From positions 2,976,001-3,040,000 of the forward strand of contig OZ220484.1 of assembly GCA_965116165.1 (NCBI GenBank): a stretch of 64,000 bases of DNA, read 5' to 3'. Position 1 is the stretch's first letter. Each line of letters opens with the position of its first letter. Made by a program: the position numbers and the translations under genes. The DNA comes from Azophilus sp965116165 (lineage in GTDB: Bacteria; Pseudomonadota; Gammaproteobacteria; Pseudomonadales; Azotimanducaceae). Below, piece by piece: positions 25,793 through 33,865 of the stretch. The notes beneath the pieces are model-generated. The model was not told where the DNA came from. It worked only from the letters and a program-made list of their open reading frames with translations, and did no database searches.

Positions 25793-26335
25793 ATGAGACG
25801 GCGGCATGGCGGACGGCTGAATGCTTCGCCCCGCTTGCACAGGCGGCTTGGTCCGGCTATGGACGGACACTGGAATTTTAGTCTGGGCACCCTGGTCGTG
25901 GTTCCTATCGTGCTGTTTTTAGGCGCGGACGCATACGCGGCAGCCAATAGCGGGCAGGGCGGGGAGGCCGCCCGCACCAGCTACAGCTACGCATCGGTTA
26001 GCGATGCGGATCTAACCGCCATTGCCGCGCGCTGGGATGATCTCAATCCCGAACAACGCCGGACGCTGCTTTCAGAGGTGAAAATTCGCATGCGGCGCAA
26101 CGGTGGTGCGGCGGAGGTTTTGGGTACCAACGTCAACCGCTACGGCACGGTGGTGCGTCGCTCGAATGGCGGGCGGACAACGGTGCGCGTCGAGGTCCGC
26201 ACCGTCAAGAAACCGGGCCATCAAGAATTCGGCGTCGGCTTCGAACAACGTGCGGGTCGCGACGACGCGGTTCCCAATGCGGTCCGGCCCGAACCGTCGG
26301 CCCCGGCCGTCAAGGTGGCCGACCCGGACAAGTAA
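25793..26335 (+). CDS. Hypothetical secreted protein upstream of a two-component system
   Basis: 180 residues from ATG at 25793 (AAGGA six nt upstream). A basic N-terminus is followed by a hydrophobic signal segment LGTLVVVPIVLFLGADAYAA, likely cleaved near AYAAA. The mature part has LTAIAARWDDLNPEQRRTLL, similar to the W..L...QR..L pattern of DUF3106-type periplasmic proteins, then a basic region (VRRSNGGRTTVRVEVRTVKK) and a proline-rich tail. Only 5 nt separate it from the response regulator, so it is co-expressed with it and may be a sensor accessory or target. Function unknown. Confidence 0.65.
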   Translation: MRRRHGGRLNASPRLHRRLGPAMDGHWNFSLGTLVVVPIVLFLGADAYAAANSGQGGEAARTSYSYASVSDADLTAIAARWDDLNPEQRRTLLSEVKIRMRRNGGAAEVLGTNVNRYGTVVRRSNGGRTTVRVEVRTVKKPGHQEFGVGFEQRAGRDDAVPNAVRPEPSAPAVKVADPDK

Positions 26336-26340
26336 ACATC

Positions 26341-27045
26341 GTGGAACCCGAAGGCGCACGGCTTTTGGTTGTCGATGACGACCCGGAGATTCGGGAACTC
26401 ACCCAGGCCTATCTTTCCAAGCAGGGCTTCCGTGTCGACTGCGTCGACGGCGGCAAGGCGATGGATGCCTATCTTGCCGAACAGCGCCCGGATCTGGTTG
26501 TGCTCGACCTGATGCTTCCCGGAGAGCAGGGGCTGTCCATTGTCGGCCGGCTCAAGGGAGAGCGGTACATTCCCATCATCATCGTCTCGGCCCAGGGCGA
26601 AGACGTCGACCGCATCGTGGGCTTGGAGGTGGGTGCCGACGACTACCTCGGCAAACCATTCAATCCCCGTGAACTCCTGGCGCGCATTCGCGCTGTCCTG
26701 CGACGCATCGACCGCCTGCAGGAGCCGGAAACGGATCGTCGGTTTCATTTCGGGCCGTTCGAATTGGATGTTTCCGCCTATAGATTAACCAAGGACGGTG
26801 TGCCGGTGCCGCTGACGTCCGGTGAATTTGACCTGTTGTGTGTCCTCACCGCCCATCCCAACAAGGTATTGGATCGAGACCGGATCCTCGACCTGCTGAC
26901 GGGAGCGGAGCGGCTGCCGTTTGATCGCAGCATCGATGTGCGCGTGACCCGCCTTAGAGGCAAGATCGAGCCGGATCCGGCTGAGCCGGCCTATATCAAA
27001 ACGGTTTGGGGCAAGGGCTACATGTTCTGTCCACAGGGCGGTTGA
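26341..27045 (+). CDS. OmpR-family response regulator
   Basis: 234-residue transcription factor of a two-component system. Receiver domain residues ~6-120 with acidic pocket LLVVDDDPEIRELTQAYLSK, phosphoacceptor Asp about residue 56 in DLVVLDLMLPGEQGLSIVGR, and switch residues in PIIIVSAQGEDVDRIVGLEV and GADDYLGKPFNPRELLARIR. The C-terminal winged helix (FELDVSAYRLTKDGVPVPLT ... IDVRVTRLRGKIEPDPAEPA) ends in YIKTVWGKGYMF. Starts with GTG at 26341. The kinase gene follows 14 nt later. Confidence 0.94.
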   Translation: MEPEGARLLVVDDDPEIRELTQAYLSKQGFRVDCVDGGKAMDAYLAEQRPDLVVLDLMLPGEQGLSIVGRLKGERYIPIIIVSAQGEDVDRIVGLEVGADDYLGKPFNPRELLARIRAVLRRIDRLQEPETDRRFHFGPFELDVSAYRLTKDGVPVPLTSGEFDLLCVLTAHPNKVLDRDRILDLLTGAERLPFDRSIDVRVTRLRGKIEPDPAEPAYIKTVWGKGYMFCPQGG

Positions 27046-27059
27046 TCCGCATCGGGGAG

Positions 27060-28385
27060 ATGACCGCGTCGGCAATACAAACTTCGTTGGGCAAGTCGGC
27101 CGATCGCTTCGCGCTTCGCAACCGTTGGGCCAATTCGCTGTTGGTCCGAACCAACCTGACGCTTGGTGTCGGGTCGCTGGCCATCGTGGCGATTGCCGTG
27201 GTGGCGTTGCAGGTGTTTGTCGTGCGGCCGATTTCCGAGCAATCCGCCGACGATGTGGCGGCCCTCCTGGTGCTCTCGGCACGGACATGGGTTGAGCTTC
27301 TGCCGGAGGTGCGGCCGTACTTCGAATTGGAATTGGCCGAGAACCACGATCTCTATGTCAGCGCCGTGCCGGAACAATTTGAGCCGGTGGAATACAGCGA
27401 ATCGCCCTTCCTGGCCCTTGTGGAAGAAAAGCTCAACGAGCGGTTTGGCGCGCCCGTGACGATATCGCGCTCCGCGGAGTCGGTTTGGGCGACCTTGCCC
27501 ATCGCCGGTTTCGAATTGCACATTGGCTTCCCGCCAACCCGCCGGGACATTCAAACCACCTATGTGGGCATTGTCATTGCCGGGCTTGGCGCGGCGGTGG
27601 TTTTCGTAACGTCGCTATTCATCGTGCTGCGCATCACGCGCCCGCTGGTGCAGGCCGCGCAGCGGGCCGAGACCTTCCGTGGCGGGCTCAATTTCGATCC
27701 TCTGCCGGAGGAGGGGCCGCGGGAATTGGTGGTTTTGGCTCACAACTTCAATACCATGGCGCGGGAGATTTCGGCGCTGATCGCCAATCGCACTATCCTG
27801 CTCGCCGGCATTTCCCACGACCTGAAAACCCCGCTGACGCGCATGCGGCTCGCCGTTGAACTGTTGCCCGGCGATGTGGATCCGGCGTTGGTGGAGCGAT
27901 TTGAGCGCAACCTGGGGTCGATGGACGAGTTGATCACCGACGCGCTCAAGCTCTCGAGCGGCGCCAACGAGGCGGAACAGGAGATCGACTTACGGCCCTT
28001 CGTTCAGTCGGTGATGGCAAGTTACGATTCGCCCATGCCGCTGGAGTGTCGGAACTGTCCGGAAGAGCCTGTGCGGGTCGCGCCCGGTGCGCTGCGCCGG
28101 GTGTTGACCAATCTACTCACCAACGCGCGCCAACATGGCAGGGATGTGCGGGTGCGGTTGCATGGGCGGGAAATTCATGTGCTGGATTCCGGCCCCGGCA
28201 TACCGCTGGAACACCGTGAAGCCGTGTTTCAACCCTTTTTCCGGTTGGATAGTTCACGCAGTGTCGCCACCGGCGGTAGCGGCCTGGGGCTCGCCATCGC
28301 CCATCAGCTTTGCCAGACCTATGGCTGGCGTATCGCGATTGAATCACCGCCCGGCGGCGGCACCGATGTTTGCCTCGCGATTTGA
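27060..28385 (+). CDS. EnvZ-type sensor histidine kinase
   Basis: 441-residue inner-membrane kinase, cognate to the regulator just upstream. Layout: first membrane helix ~34-56 (LGVGSLAIVAIAVVALQVFV), a periplasmic sensor of ~110 residues (LVLSARTWVELLPEVRPYFE), second helix ~168-190 (VGIVIAGLGAAVVFVTSLFI) and HAMP. HisKA follows with the phospho-accepting His about residue 253 in LLAGISHDLKTPLTRMRLAV, then a HATPase domain with N box LTNLLTNARQHGRDVRV, G1 DSGPGIPLEHREAVFQPFFR and G2 GGSGLGLAIAHQLCQ. The short periplasmic loop resembles that of EnvZ. ATG at 27060 directly follows a GGGGAG. Confidence 0.93.
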   Translation: MTASAIQTSLGKSADRFALRNRWANSLLVRTNLTLGVGSLAIVAIAVVALQVFVVRPISEQSADDVAALLVLSARTWVELLPEVRPYFELELAENHDLYVSAVPEQFEPVEYSESPFLALVEEKLNERFGAPVTISRSAESVWATLPIAGFELHIGFPPTRRDIQTTYVGIVIAGLGAAVVFVTSLFIVLRITRPLVQAAQRAETFRGGLNFDPLPEEGPRELVVLAHNFNTMAREISALIANRTILLAGISHDLKTPLTRMRLAVELLPGDVDPALVERFERNLGSMDELITDALKLSSGANEAEQEIDLRPFVQSVMASYDSPMPLECRNCPEEPVRVAPGALRRVLTNLLTNARQHGRDVRVRLHGREIHVLDSGPGIPLEHREAVFQPFFRLDSSRSVATGGSGLGLAIAHQLCQTYGWRIAIESPPGGGTDVCLAI

Positions 28386-28547
28386 GACTTACCCCGAATT
28401 GGGCCAGAGATACAAAATGACACAAAATTCCGATGCGGAGAAATTCACTCGTAACACCTTTTCGAGATATTGGGCACCGTGAAGCGGCCCTAAAAATCTG
28501 CTTCCCCATGGGGCAATCTCTATCCCCTTAGACCTTAACAGGTCTAT

Positions 28548-30080
28548 TCAAGCCGCCGGTTTCCTCTCCAGACCGGCGGCTTTCTTTTGTGGGGAAACGC
28601 AAATGTCGCTCTTTCCCGGGAAAGGACAGAGCAACGCTAAGATAGTCGCTGGCCGCGACCTCCGCGGCGGGTAGGCTCGCCCGCATGGCGATAGTGGTAC
28701 CGATCGCCAAGAACTCCGCCGGTGCACTCGCGCAGGGCGAAGCACAGGCCGACACCCGGGCCGATTGCAAATGGATTCGCCCACTCGCCGTGCTCGCCCG
28801 TATAAGAATCTCGCCCGTCGGCGCTCCCCCGTGTCCGTAACCAACGACATGCGTACTTCGATGCCTTCGACCGACCGTGGGAGCAGCCAGGCGGCATTGT
28901 CTACGAGCGCATCATCCAGATGACCGCGCACATAGGGCACACCAAAACCAGAGACGATCAACAGCAGCGGGAGGGTGGCGAGTTGGGCTGTTGAAGGGGT
29001 GCGGCGTCTCAATCGCCGCCAAGTCAGCCAGACCCCCGTTATGGACAGGGACACCAAAACGGTGCCGAAACCAAACCAGATCAACTTGGTGACAAGGCCA
29101 CCGAAGGAACCGAAATGCAATGGGTCGGCCAAGTTATTGACGTAGGCCACCAAGCCGAGCTCGGCGGAACGTTGCACGTTGATTACGCTGGCGTCCATAG
29201 GATCGAGAGACACCCGATTCGAACGGTTGCGCACCAGCGGGTCGTGGAGCCGTCCATTGACAACGACGGCATCGCCAACGTGCCTGGGGAAGAAAACCTC
29301 CCTTGGCCACAATCCCGGCAATGCCCCCTGCGCCGCGGCGATGAGTTGCGCGGTGCTCGCGGTCTCGCCCGTCGTAGCCAGATGCATCGTTCGGTCTGCG
29401 GACGGACCCAGGGGAGATGGCTCGAATGGGGAGCCGCCAAGAAAGGCTGTGAATTCGGCAAAGTACCAGAAGCTCGTGACGATGATGATTACAAAAAACC
29501 AGGTGCTCCACAGGCCTGCGGCTTTGTGGTAGTCGCCGACAACGACCCTGGTCCCTTGGCGCAGACGAATACGAGTGGCGACGGTACGCCAGTTGCGCAC
29601 GGTCTTCAGGCCACTGTACAACGAGATCATCAGCACGACGGCCATGGTCGTGACCAGTGGTAGCCCCAACACCGCCGGCAAAAATAGGTAGCGGTGCAGG
29701 TCGCGTAGAAACCGCTGTACCGTCAAAGTGCCGGTGGTACCCGCGAACTCCCCGGTCACCGGATCAATATAAAGATAGTACCGTCGGCCGTTCGGATCGA
29801 TCATCGTCGCCCGGTAGTTGAGGTAATCCGCCTCATGGGTTGTCAGCGCCGTCACCACGTGCCCCGGGGCTTGTTCGCGCAGGATGCGATCGATGTCGTC
29901 CCAGGTTGCGTCGGCCGTGCCCGCGGAGGCGCGCAGTTCGGGCTTAAGCAACCAGTCGATCTCGTCGGAGATCACCGCGAGTGTGCCCGTTACGGTCACG
30001 AGCGTCATACAGGCCGCGAGATTGAATCCGAGCCACGAGTGCAAATCGAACAGCCGGCGGCGCACGGTCCTGGTCCGCAT
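28548..30080 (-). CDS. PepSY-associated membrane protein (iron-regulated, PiuB-like)
   Basis: Inner-membrane protein with about four helices and PepSY-type periplasmic domains, usually linked to siderophore uptake or ferric reduction. It begins MRTRTVRRRLFDLHSWLGFN with the typical HSWLG motif and has LAACMTLVTVTGTLAVISDE, IDPVTGEFAGTTGTLTVQRF, FLRDLHRYLFLPAVLGLPLV, GDYHKAAGLWSTWFFVIIIV and LVSLSITGVWLTWRRLRRRT. It lies 11 nt downstream of the TonB receptor and is probably co-transcribed. The last ~90 residues (after VRMSLVTDTG) are arginine- and proline-rich, unlike the family, and the stop lies in the terminator stem. A frameshift near 28830 is likely; an alternative frame ends at 28637, before the hairpin. 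Confidence 0.8.
   Translation of the reverse strand: MRTRTVRRRLFDLHSWLGFNLAACMTLVTVTGTLAVISDEIDWLLKPELRASAGTADATWDDIDRILREQAPGHVVTALTTHEADYLNYRATMIDPNGRRYYLYIDPVTGEFAGTTGTLTVQRFLRDLHRYLFLPAVLGLPLVTTMAVVLMISLYSGLKTVRNWRTVATRIRLRQGTRVVVGDYHKAAGLWSTWFFVIIIVTSFWYFAEFTAFLGGSPFEPSPLGPSADRTMHLATTGETASTAQLIAAAQGALPGLWPREVFFPRHVGDAVVVNGRLHDPLVRNRSNRVSLDPMDASVINVQRSAELGLVAYVNNLADPLHFGSFGGLVTKLIWFGFGTVLVSLSITGVWLTWRRLRRRTPSTAQLATLPLLLIVSGFGVPYVRGHLDDALVDNAAWLLPRSVEGIEVRMSLVTDTGERRRARFLYGRARRVGESICNRPGCRPVLRPARVHRRSSWRSVPLSPCGRAYPPRRSRPATILALLCPFPGKSDICVSPQKKAAGLERKPAA
28550..28589 (+). terminator. Rho-independent terminator after the histidine kinase
   Basis: Perfect 11-bp stem AAGCCGCCGGT / ACCGGCGGCTT around an 11-nt loop, followed by TCTTTTG. 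On the minus strand it is preceded by AAAGAAAGCC and followed by TGAATAGA, so it mainly ends the two-component operon, but the PepSY gene runs into it from the other side. Confidence 0.85.
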
Positions 30081-30091
30081 GTCACGCCAGG

Positions 30092-32323
30092 CTAGAATTC
30101 CACGGCAACCGAAGCGACAACGGACCTTGGTGCCCCGGTACCTACGCGAATCGCGGCAAAGGCGTCCGATGTCGTGAGCGCCTGCGCTTGCCGGTAGTCC
30201 TCATCGGCCACATTGTTGACGTTCACCTGCAACTTCCATGCACCCCGCTTGTAGTAGGCCGCCAGATCGACCTGTGTCCAGGCGTCGTATTGCGCATTGT
30301 TTTCGGTGCTGATGAAAACATCATCCTGGTAGTACAGGCCCCCACCCAGACCGAGAATTCCCCGCGCCACCGGGATTTCGTAGAAGGTGTACAGATTGAG
30401 ATTGTGGTCGGCTATCCCGCCCAGCGAGTTGCCCTCGGGAAACATGGACCCATAGTTGTCGACACCACCGTCGGAAATCTCGTTGTCGATGTAGGCATAG
30501 CCCGCCTGCACTCGCCAACGTTCATTGATGAATCCAACGGCTTCAAGCTCGAAGCCCTGGCTCTGGATGGCGCCCAGATTGCCGAAGAACTGGGCGGCTG
30601 GCGGGTCGGTTGGGTTGACCACGAAGGCCAAATCCTGCTTTTCGGTGTTGAAAAGCGTTGCGGTCAGCAACAGCCGCTCATCGAAAGTCTTGAATTTCGC
30701 CCCCAGTTCAATGGACTCGGACGTTTCCGGGTCAATCTGGCCGCCGCCCGCTCCGAGCCGCCCACCGGAGCTTGTGTAGCCTTGCGAATAGCTGAGATAG
30801 AAAGACAGGTCGGGGCGGGCGTTGAAGACGAGCCCCGTGCGCATGCTGAGTTGGTCGTCGTCGAAGTCGCCGAGCTTGTCTTTATAATCCGAATATCGAC
30901 CGCCGATGAGCCACGCCCACAGATCATTGAAACGGATGTAGTCGACAACGTTGATGCCGGCCTCTTCGAACTTTTGGTTCAGGCGGGCACCGCGGCTCGC
31001 CAAGCCGAACACAATGCCGCTCGCGAGCCGAATCTCCTGGGCACCCGGCGCAACGGGGTTTGCGGATGTGGTCGCATAGGCACCGGTGGCCAGGTTGTAG
31101 AGTATGTTGCGGTCCCCTCGAAAGCTGGTTGATGTGGTCTCGAAGTCCTCCTTGCCAAACGATGCGAAGACCCGATGATCGAAACCGAAACCGTCTTCGA
31201 ACATCGCTTCGGTGCTAAGCGTATAGCGGCTCGTTTCTCCCCCGCCGTCCGTTTTGCGCGGCCCGATGGCAACGAGATTTTCGACCGGCGACCCGAGGGC
31301 GCCAACAATCGCGCGGGTGGTGGAGTCAACAAAGAATGGGGACGAATCCACATTCACCTTGTCGTTCTCGGTAAGGCTGTAGTTTGCCTTGACCGTCCAA
31401 TTGTCCGAGATACGATGTTCGGCCAAGATGTAGAACCGCATCGACTCGGCTGTTGTGTCTTCATTCCAATCCGGGATGCCATAAAATTGTGATGCGTCCT
31501 GGCGGCCGCTGTAGAAGTAGCCGTCGATGGCATTGCCATCAAGCACCTGTCCGCGATCCTGGGTGTATTCATCGTTGATGTATTCGTAGCCGAAAACGAC
31601 TTCTGTGGCTTCGGTTGGCATCCATGCAAGGGTTGGGTTGATCAGCAGGCGCTCGCGGAACACCTCGTCGCGGAAATTGTTGGAATCCTGGTAGGCGGCG
31701 ACGATACGGTATGCAAGCGGCGTATCACCGAAAGCACCGGTGGTATCGAACTCGGCTTTGTAGAACGAGTCGTTGCCTCCGAGCACCTCCACGGATGTTC
31801 GTCGCTCGAACTCCGGGCGCTTTGTGATGTAGTTGATGATGCCGCCGGGCTCCCCTTGGCCATAGAGCAGGGCGGAGGCGCCCTTGAGCACTTCAATCCG
31901 ATCCAGATTGGCCGTTTCGGTGGACGGTATGTTTGAGGCATTGAGCGAATTGTTGATGCGAGCACCGTCCTTATAGATGGATTGCGAGGAGTCGAAGCCG
32001 CGGATCGAGAACTTCTCCTCCCCGCCGTTGCCGGTCTTGAACTTGGTGATCCCGGCGACATTGCGCAACGCATCATCGACATTGTTCACCTGCTGATCCC
32101 GTAGCAGGTCGGCCGTGATCACACTGATCGCGGCGGGTGTGTCGAGCAGATCCAGGTTGAGTCCAAAGGCCGTGTCCGCATTGTCGAGCCGATATTCCCG
32201 ACTGTGTGCGGTGACCACGATCTCTTCTATTGCATTCCCCCCGAGTGATTCCCCCGCGAGCAACATGGATGTCGGCAGCAGCATCGGTACCGACACCAGA
32301 ACACGAATGGACAAGGCCCTCAT
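30092..32323 (-). CDS. TonB-dependent siderophore receptor
   Basis: Outer-membrane beta-barrel that imports ferric siderophores with energy from TonB. 743 residues. Signal sequence MRALSIRVLVSVPMLLPTSM..., a short TonB-box-like EEIVVTA segment, then the plug domain (DTPAAISVITADLLRDQQVN, DALRNVAGITKFKTGNGGEE, FSIRGFDSSQSIYKDGARIN, LDRIEVLKGASALLYGQGEP, GGIINYITKRPEF), and the barrel. It ends in a C-terminal phenylalanine (VVASVAVEF), the usual outer-membrane insertion signal. The plug wording fits the siderophore (FhuA/FpvA-like) subgroup. A Fur-type operator lies upstream and the PepSY gene downstream. Confidence 0.94.
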   Translation of the reverse strand: MRALSIRVLVSVPMLLPTSMLLAGESLGGNAIEEIVVTAHSREYRLDNADTAFGLNLDLLDTPAAISVITADLLRDQQVNNVDDALRNVAGITKFKTGNGGEEKFSIRGFDSSQSIYKDGARINNSLNASNIPSTETANLDRIEVLKGASALLYGQGEPGGIINYITKRPEFERRTSVEVLGGNDSFYKAEFDTTGAFGDTPLAYRIVAAYQDSNNFRDEVFRERLLINPTLAWMPTEATEVVFGYEYINDEYTQDRGQVLDGNAIDGYFYSGRQDASQFYGIPDWNEDTTAESMRFYILAEHRISDNWTVKANYSLTENDKVNVDSSPFFVDSTTRAIVGALGSPVENLVAIGPRKTDGGGETSRYTLSTEAMFEDGFGFDHRVFASFGKEDFETTSTSFRGDRNILYNLATGAYATTSANPVAPGAQEIRLASGIVFGLASRGARLNQKFEEAGINVVDYIRFNDLWAWLIGGRYSDYKDKLGDFDDDQLSMRTGLVFNARPDLSFYLSYSQGYTSSGGRLGAGGGQIDPETSESIELGAKFKTFDERLLLTATLFNTEKQDLAFVVNPTDPPAAQFFGNLGAIQSQGFELEAVGFINERWRVQAGYAYIDNEISDGGVDNYGSMFPEGNSLGGIADHNLNLYTFYEIPVARGILGLGGGLYYQDDVFISTENNAQYDAWTQVDLAAYYKRGAWKLQVNVNNVADEDYRQAQALTTSDAFAAIRVGTGAPRSVVASVAVEF

Positions 32324-32361
32324 ATAAATTTTTCCTTACGATTACTTGTCTAGAATCGTAT

Positions 32362-32397
32362 ATAAGAATAATTCGCATTACAAATAGCATTTGTAAT
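32362..32397 (-). promoter_or_regulatory. Candidate Fur operator upstream of the TonB receptor
   Basis: AT-rich region in a GC-rich context, 40-75 bp before the receptor start. It contains a perfect 9+3+9 inverted repeat ATTACAAAT-AGC-ATTTGTAAT (32377-32397) and, overlapping, AATGCGAATTATTCTTAT on the minus strand, close to the Fur consensus with 6-bp NATWAT units. Fits iron-repressed expression. Confidence 0.6.
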
Positions 32398-32494
32398 TGC
32401 AAATTCTGAGTTGTCCGGCGACCCTCTGAGGGTTTCGGTCCGGACCTTGCGAAGGCTCCAACCGAGTCGCCGCCCAATATCGCCGCTCGGGATC

Positions 32495-32526
32495 TGTCGC
32501 AGTTCGACATTTGCACGAACCGAACA
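32495..32526 (-). repeat. GTTCGTGCAA-type dispersed repeat, copy 3 (inverted)
   Basis: On the minus strand TGTTCGGTTCGTGCAAATGT then CGAACTGCGACA. Matches 21931-21960 and 25666-25695. Confidence 0.7.
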
Positions 32527-32533
32527 GCACAAG

Positions 32534-32632
32534 GGCAGGCCTGAACAAATCAATGGAGCAGTATTGAACTACTCGTAAGCTATTGATTTTATTAAATCAG
32601 ATTTTGCGACCACAGGATTAATCAGAGGTTCC
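32534..32632. mobile_element. 99-bp IS5-type MITE, copy 3
   Basis: Left end GGCAGGCCTGAACAAATC (degenerate), right end inverted GGAACCTCTGATTAATCC. Core has CTCGTAAGCTATTGATTTTA. No clear target duplication remains (CAAG left, CCGG right), so it may be old or recombined. Confidence 0.8.
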
Positions 32633-32654
32633 CCGGCTCGGCGGAATCCGAAAA

Positions 32655-32700
32655 GTCAAATTGATACAATGCCGCCGCTCGGGTGGTGTATCAGTTTGAA
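32655..32700. repeat. Inverted pair of TGTATCA-type repeats
   Basis: GTCAAATTGATACAATGCCG and, inverted, GGTGTATCAGTTTGAA. Compare 16941-16965 and 21821-21842. Could form a 14-bp imperfect stem. Confidence 0.65.
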
Positions 32701-32869
32701 TCTCCGTTCTTTTGAGTTCTGTGTTAACAGTTAACAGGGGGGTTGACCGGCCGGAATTGCAAACTGCGACACCAACACCACCCCGGGAGCCGTTGATACT
32801 TGGCGGGCGCTGTTGGATACTCGCGCCCTTCAATACATTTCACTTGAACCCATACGCAAAGGGGGAAAT

Positions 32870-33364
32870 ATGGCTATTGGAAAATTTCCGGTGGAGGCGA
32901 GCCACATCATGATGTTCGCCCGGTCCGTTGCCGACGACAATCCGATCTACTACGATGAGAACCATGCGGCGACCACGGAGCCGGGGCGCATCATCGCACC
33001 GCCCACCTTCGCCCAGGCGAGCGCCCAGTTCGACCCGGACTATTTCCTGCGACCCAAAGTTGGCCAGCCTTGGTTCGGGTCCGGGAAAGAGCCCACCGGC
33101 ATCAAACGGGAAGGCTCCGGGGGTGGCGGCGGAGGCGGCGGTGGGTTGCACGCGGAGCAGCATTTTGAGTACCACCGCCACATCGGCCCGGGCGATGTGT
33201 TGAGTGCCACCGTCAGGGACGGCAAGACTTGGGAGCGGGAAAGTAAGCGCGCCGGCAAATTGGTCTTCACCGAGTCCATAACCGAATACCGCGACCAGCA
33301 TGGCGAACTCGTCATTACCGCGCGCGGCGTGGGTGTGCGCACCGAACGCCCCGTGGATCGATAG
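32870..33364 (+). CDS. MaoC-like dehydratase N-terminal (FAS1_DH) domain protein
   Basis: 164-residue hot-dog-fold protein. ATG at 32870 follows GGGGGAAAT and gives MAIGKFPVEASHIMMFARSV, then ADDNPIYYDENHAATTEPGR, IIAPPTFAQASAQFDPDYFL and LHAEQHFEYHRHIGPGDVLS. This is the N-terminal, usually non-catalytic half of two-subunit (R)-hydratases such as mycobacterial HadA; the partner half is the next gene. A run of nine glycines (SGGGGGGGGGLHAEQ) links two halves of the domain, longer than usual. Two-gene operon, 10 nt gap. Confidence 0.85.
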   Translation: MAIGKFPVEASHIMMFARSVADDNPIYYDENHAATTEPGRIIAPPTFAQASAQFDPDYFLRPKVGQPWFGSGKEPTGIKREGSGGGGGGGGGLHAEQHFEYHRHIGPGDVLSATVRDGKTWERESKRAGKLVFTESITEYRDQHGELVITARGVGVRTERPVDR

Positions 33365-33374
33365 GAGCAGATCA

Positions 33375-33797
33375 ATGGCATTGAAGGCAAGTGAATTGAA
33401 CGTTGGCGACACCTATTCGGAGTGTCTGGTCGAGGATCTCAAGCGTACGCAGCTTGTCCAGTACGCGGGCGCTTCGGGCGATTACAACCCACTGCACACG
33501 GACGAGTTGTTCACTAGGGAAGTCGCCAAGTACCCCACGGTTTTTGCCCACGGCATGCTTACCATGGGCATGACCGGGCGCATGTTGACCAACTATGTGG
33601 GCGATGGCCGGCTGACGAAATACGGCGTGCGCTTTACCAACCAGGTATGGCCCGGCGATACGTTGCGGGCCACGGCCACCGTGGAGGAAATCACCGAGGA
33701 AAACGGCGAACCGGTCGTCAACCTGCAGGTGGAAACCAAGAATCAGGATGGCCTGGTGGTGGTGAAGGGGTACGCTGCGGCGCGCATCGACGCCTGA
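33375..33797 (+). CDS. MaoC-family acyl dehydratase (catalytic half)
   Basis: 140-residue hot-dog hydratase. ATG at 33375 follows AGGAGCAG. Contains the hydratase-2 motif in YAGASGDYNPLHTDELFTRE (catalytic Asp and His) and the VFAHGMLTMGMTGRMLTNYV helix. The C-terminal strand pattern VRFTNQVWPGDTLRATATVE is typical of MaoC (R)-enoyl-CoA hydratases. It probably forms a heterodimer with the upstream protein. Confidence 0.9.
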   Translation: MALKASELNVGDTYSECLVEDLKRTQLVQYAGASGDYNPLHTDELFTREVAKYPTVFAHGMLTMGMTGRMLTNYVGDGRLTKYGVRFTNQVWPGDTLRATATVEEITEENGEPVVNLQVETKNQDGLVVVKGYAAARIDA

Positions 33798-33865
33798 ATT
33801 GTTGGCAACCGATGCGGGGCCGATGCCCGGGGTCGCGCGGGTACGAATACAGTGCGGGAAAGACC

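Noticed and set aside
28530..28545. AGACCTTAACAGGTCT as a second terminator or operator
   Set aside because: Short 6-bp arms directly before the strong terminator; not enough evidence.
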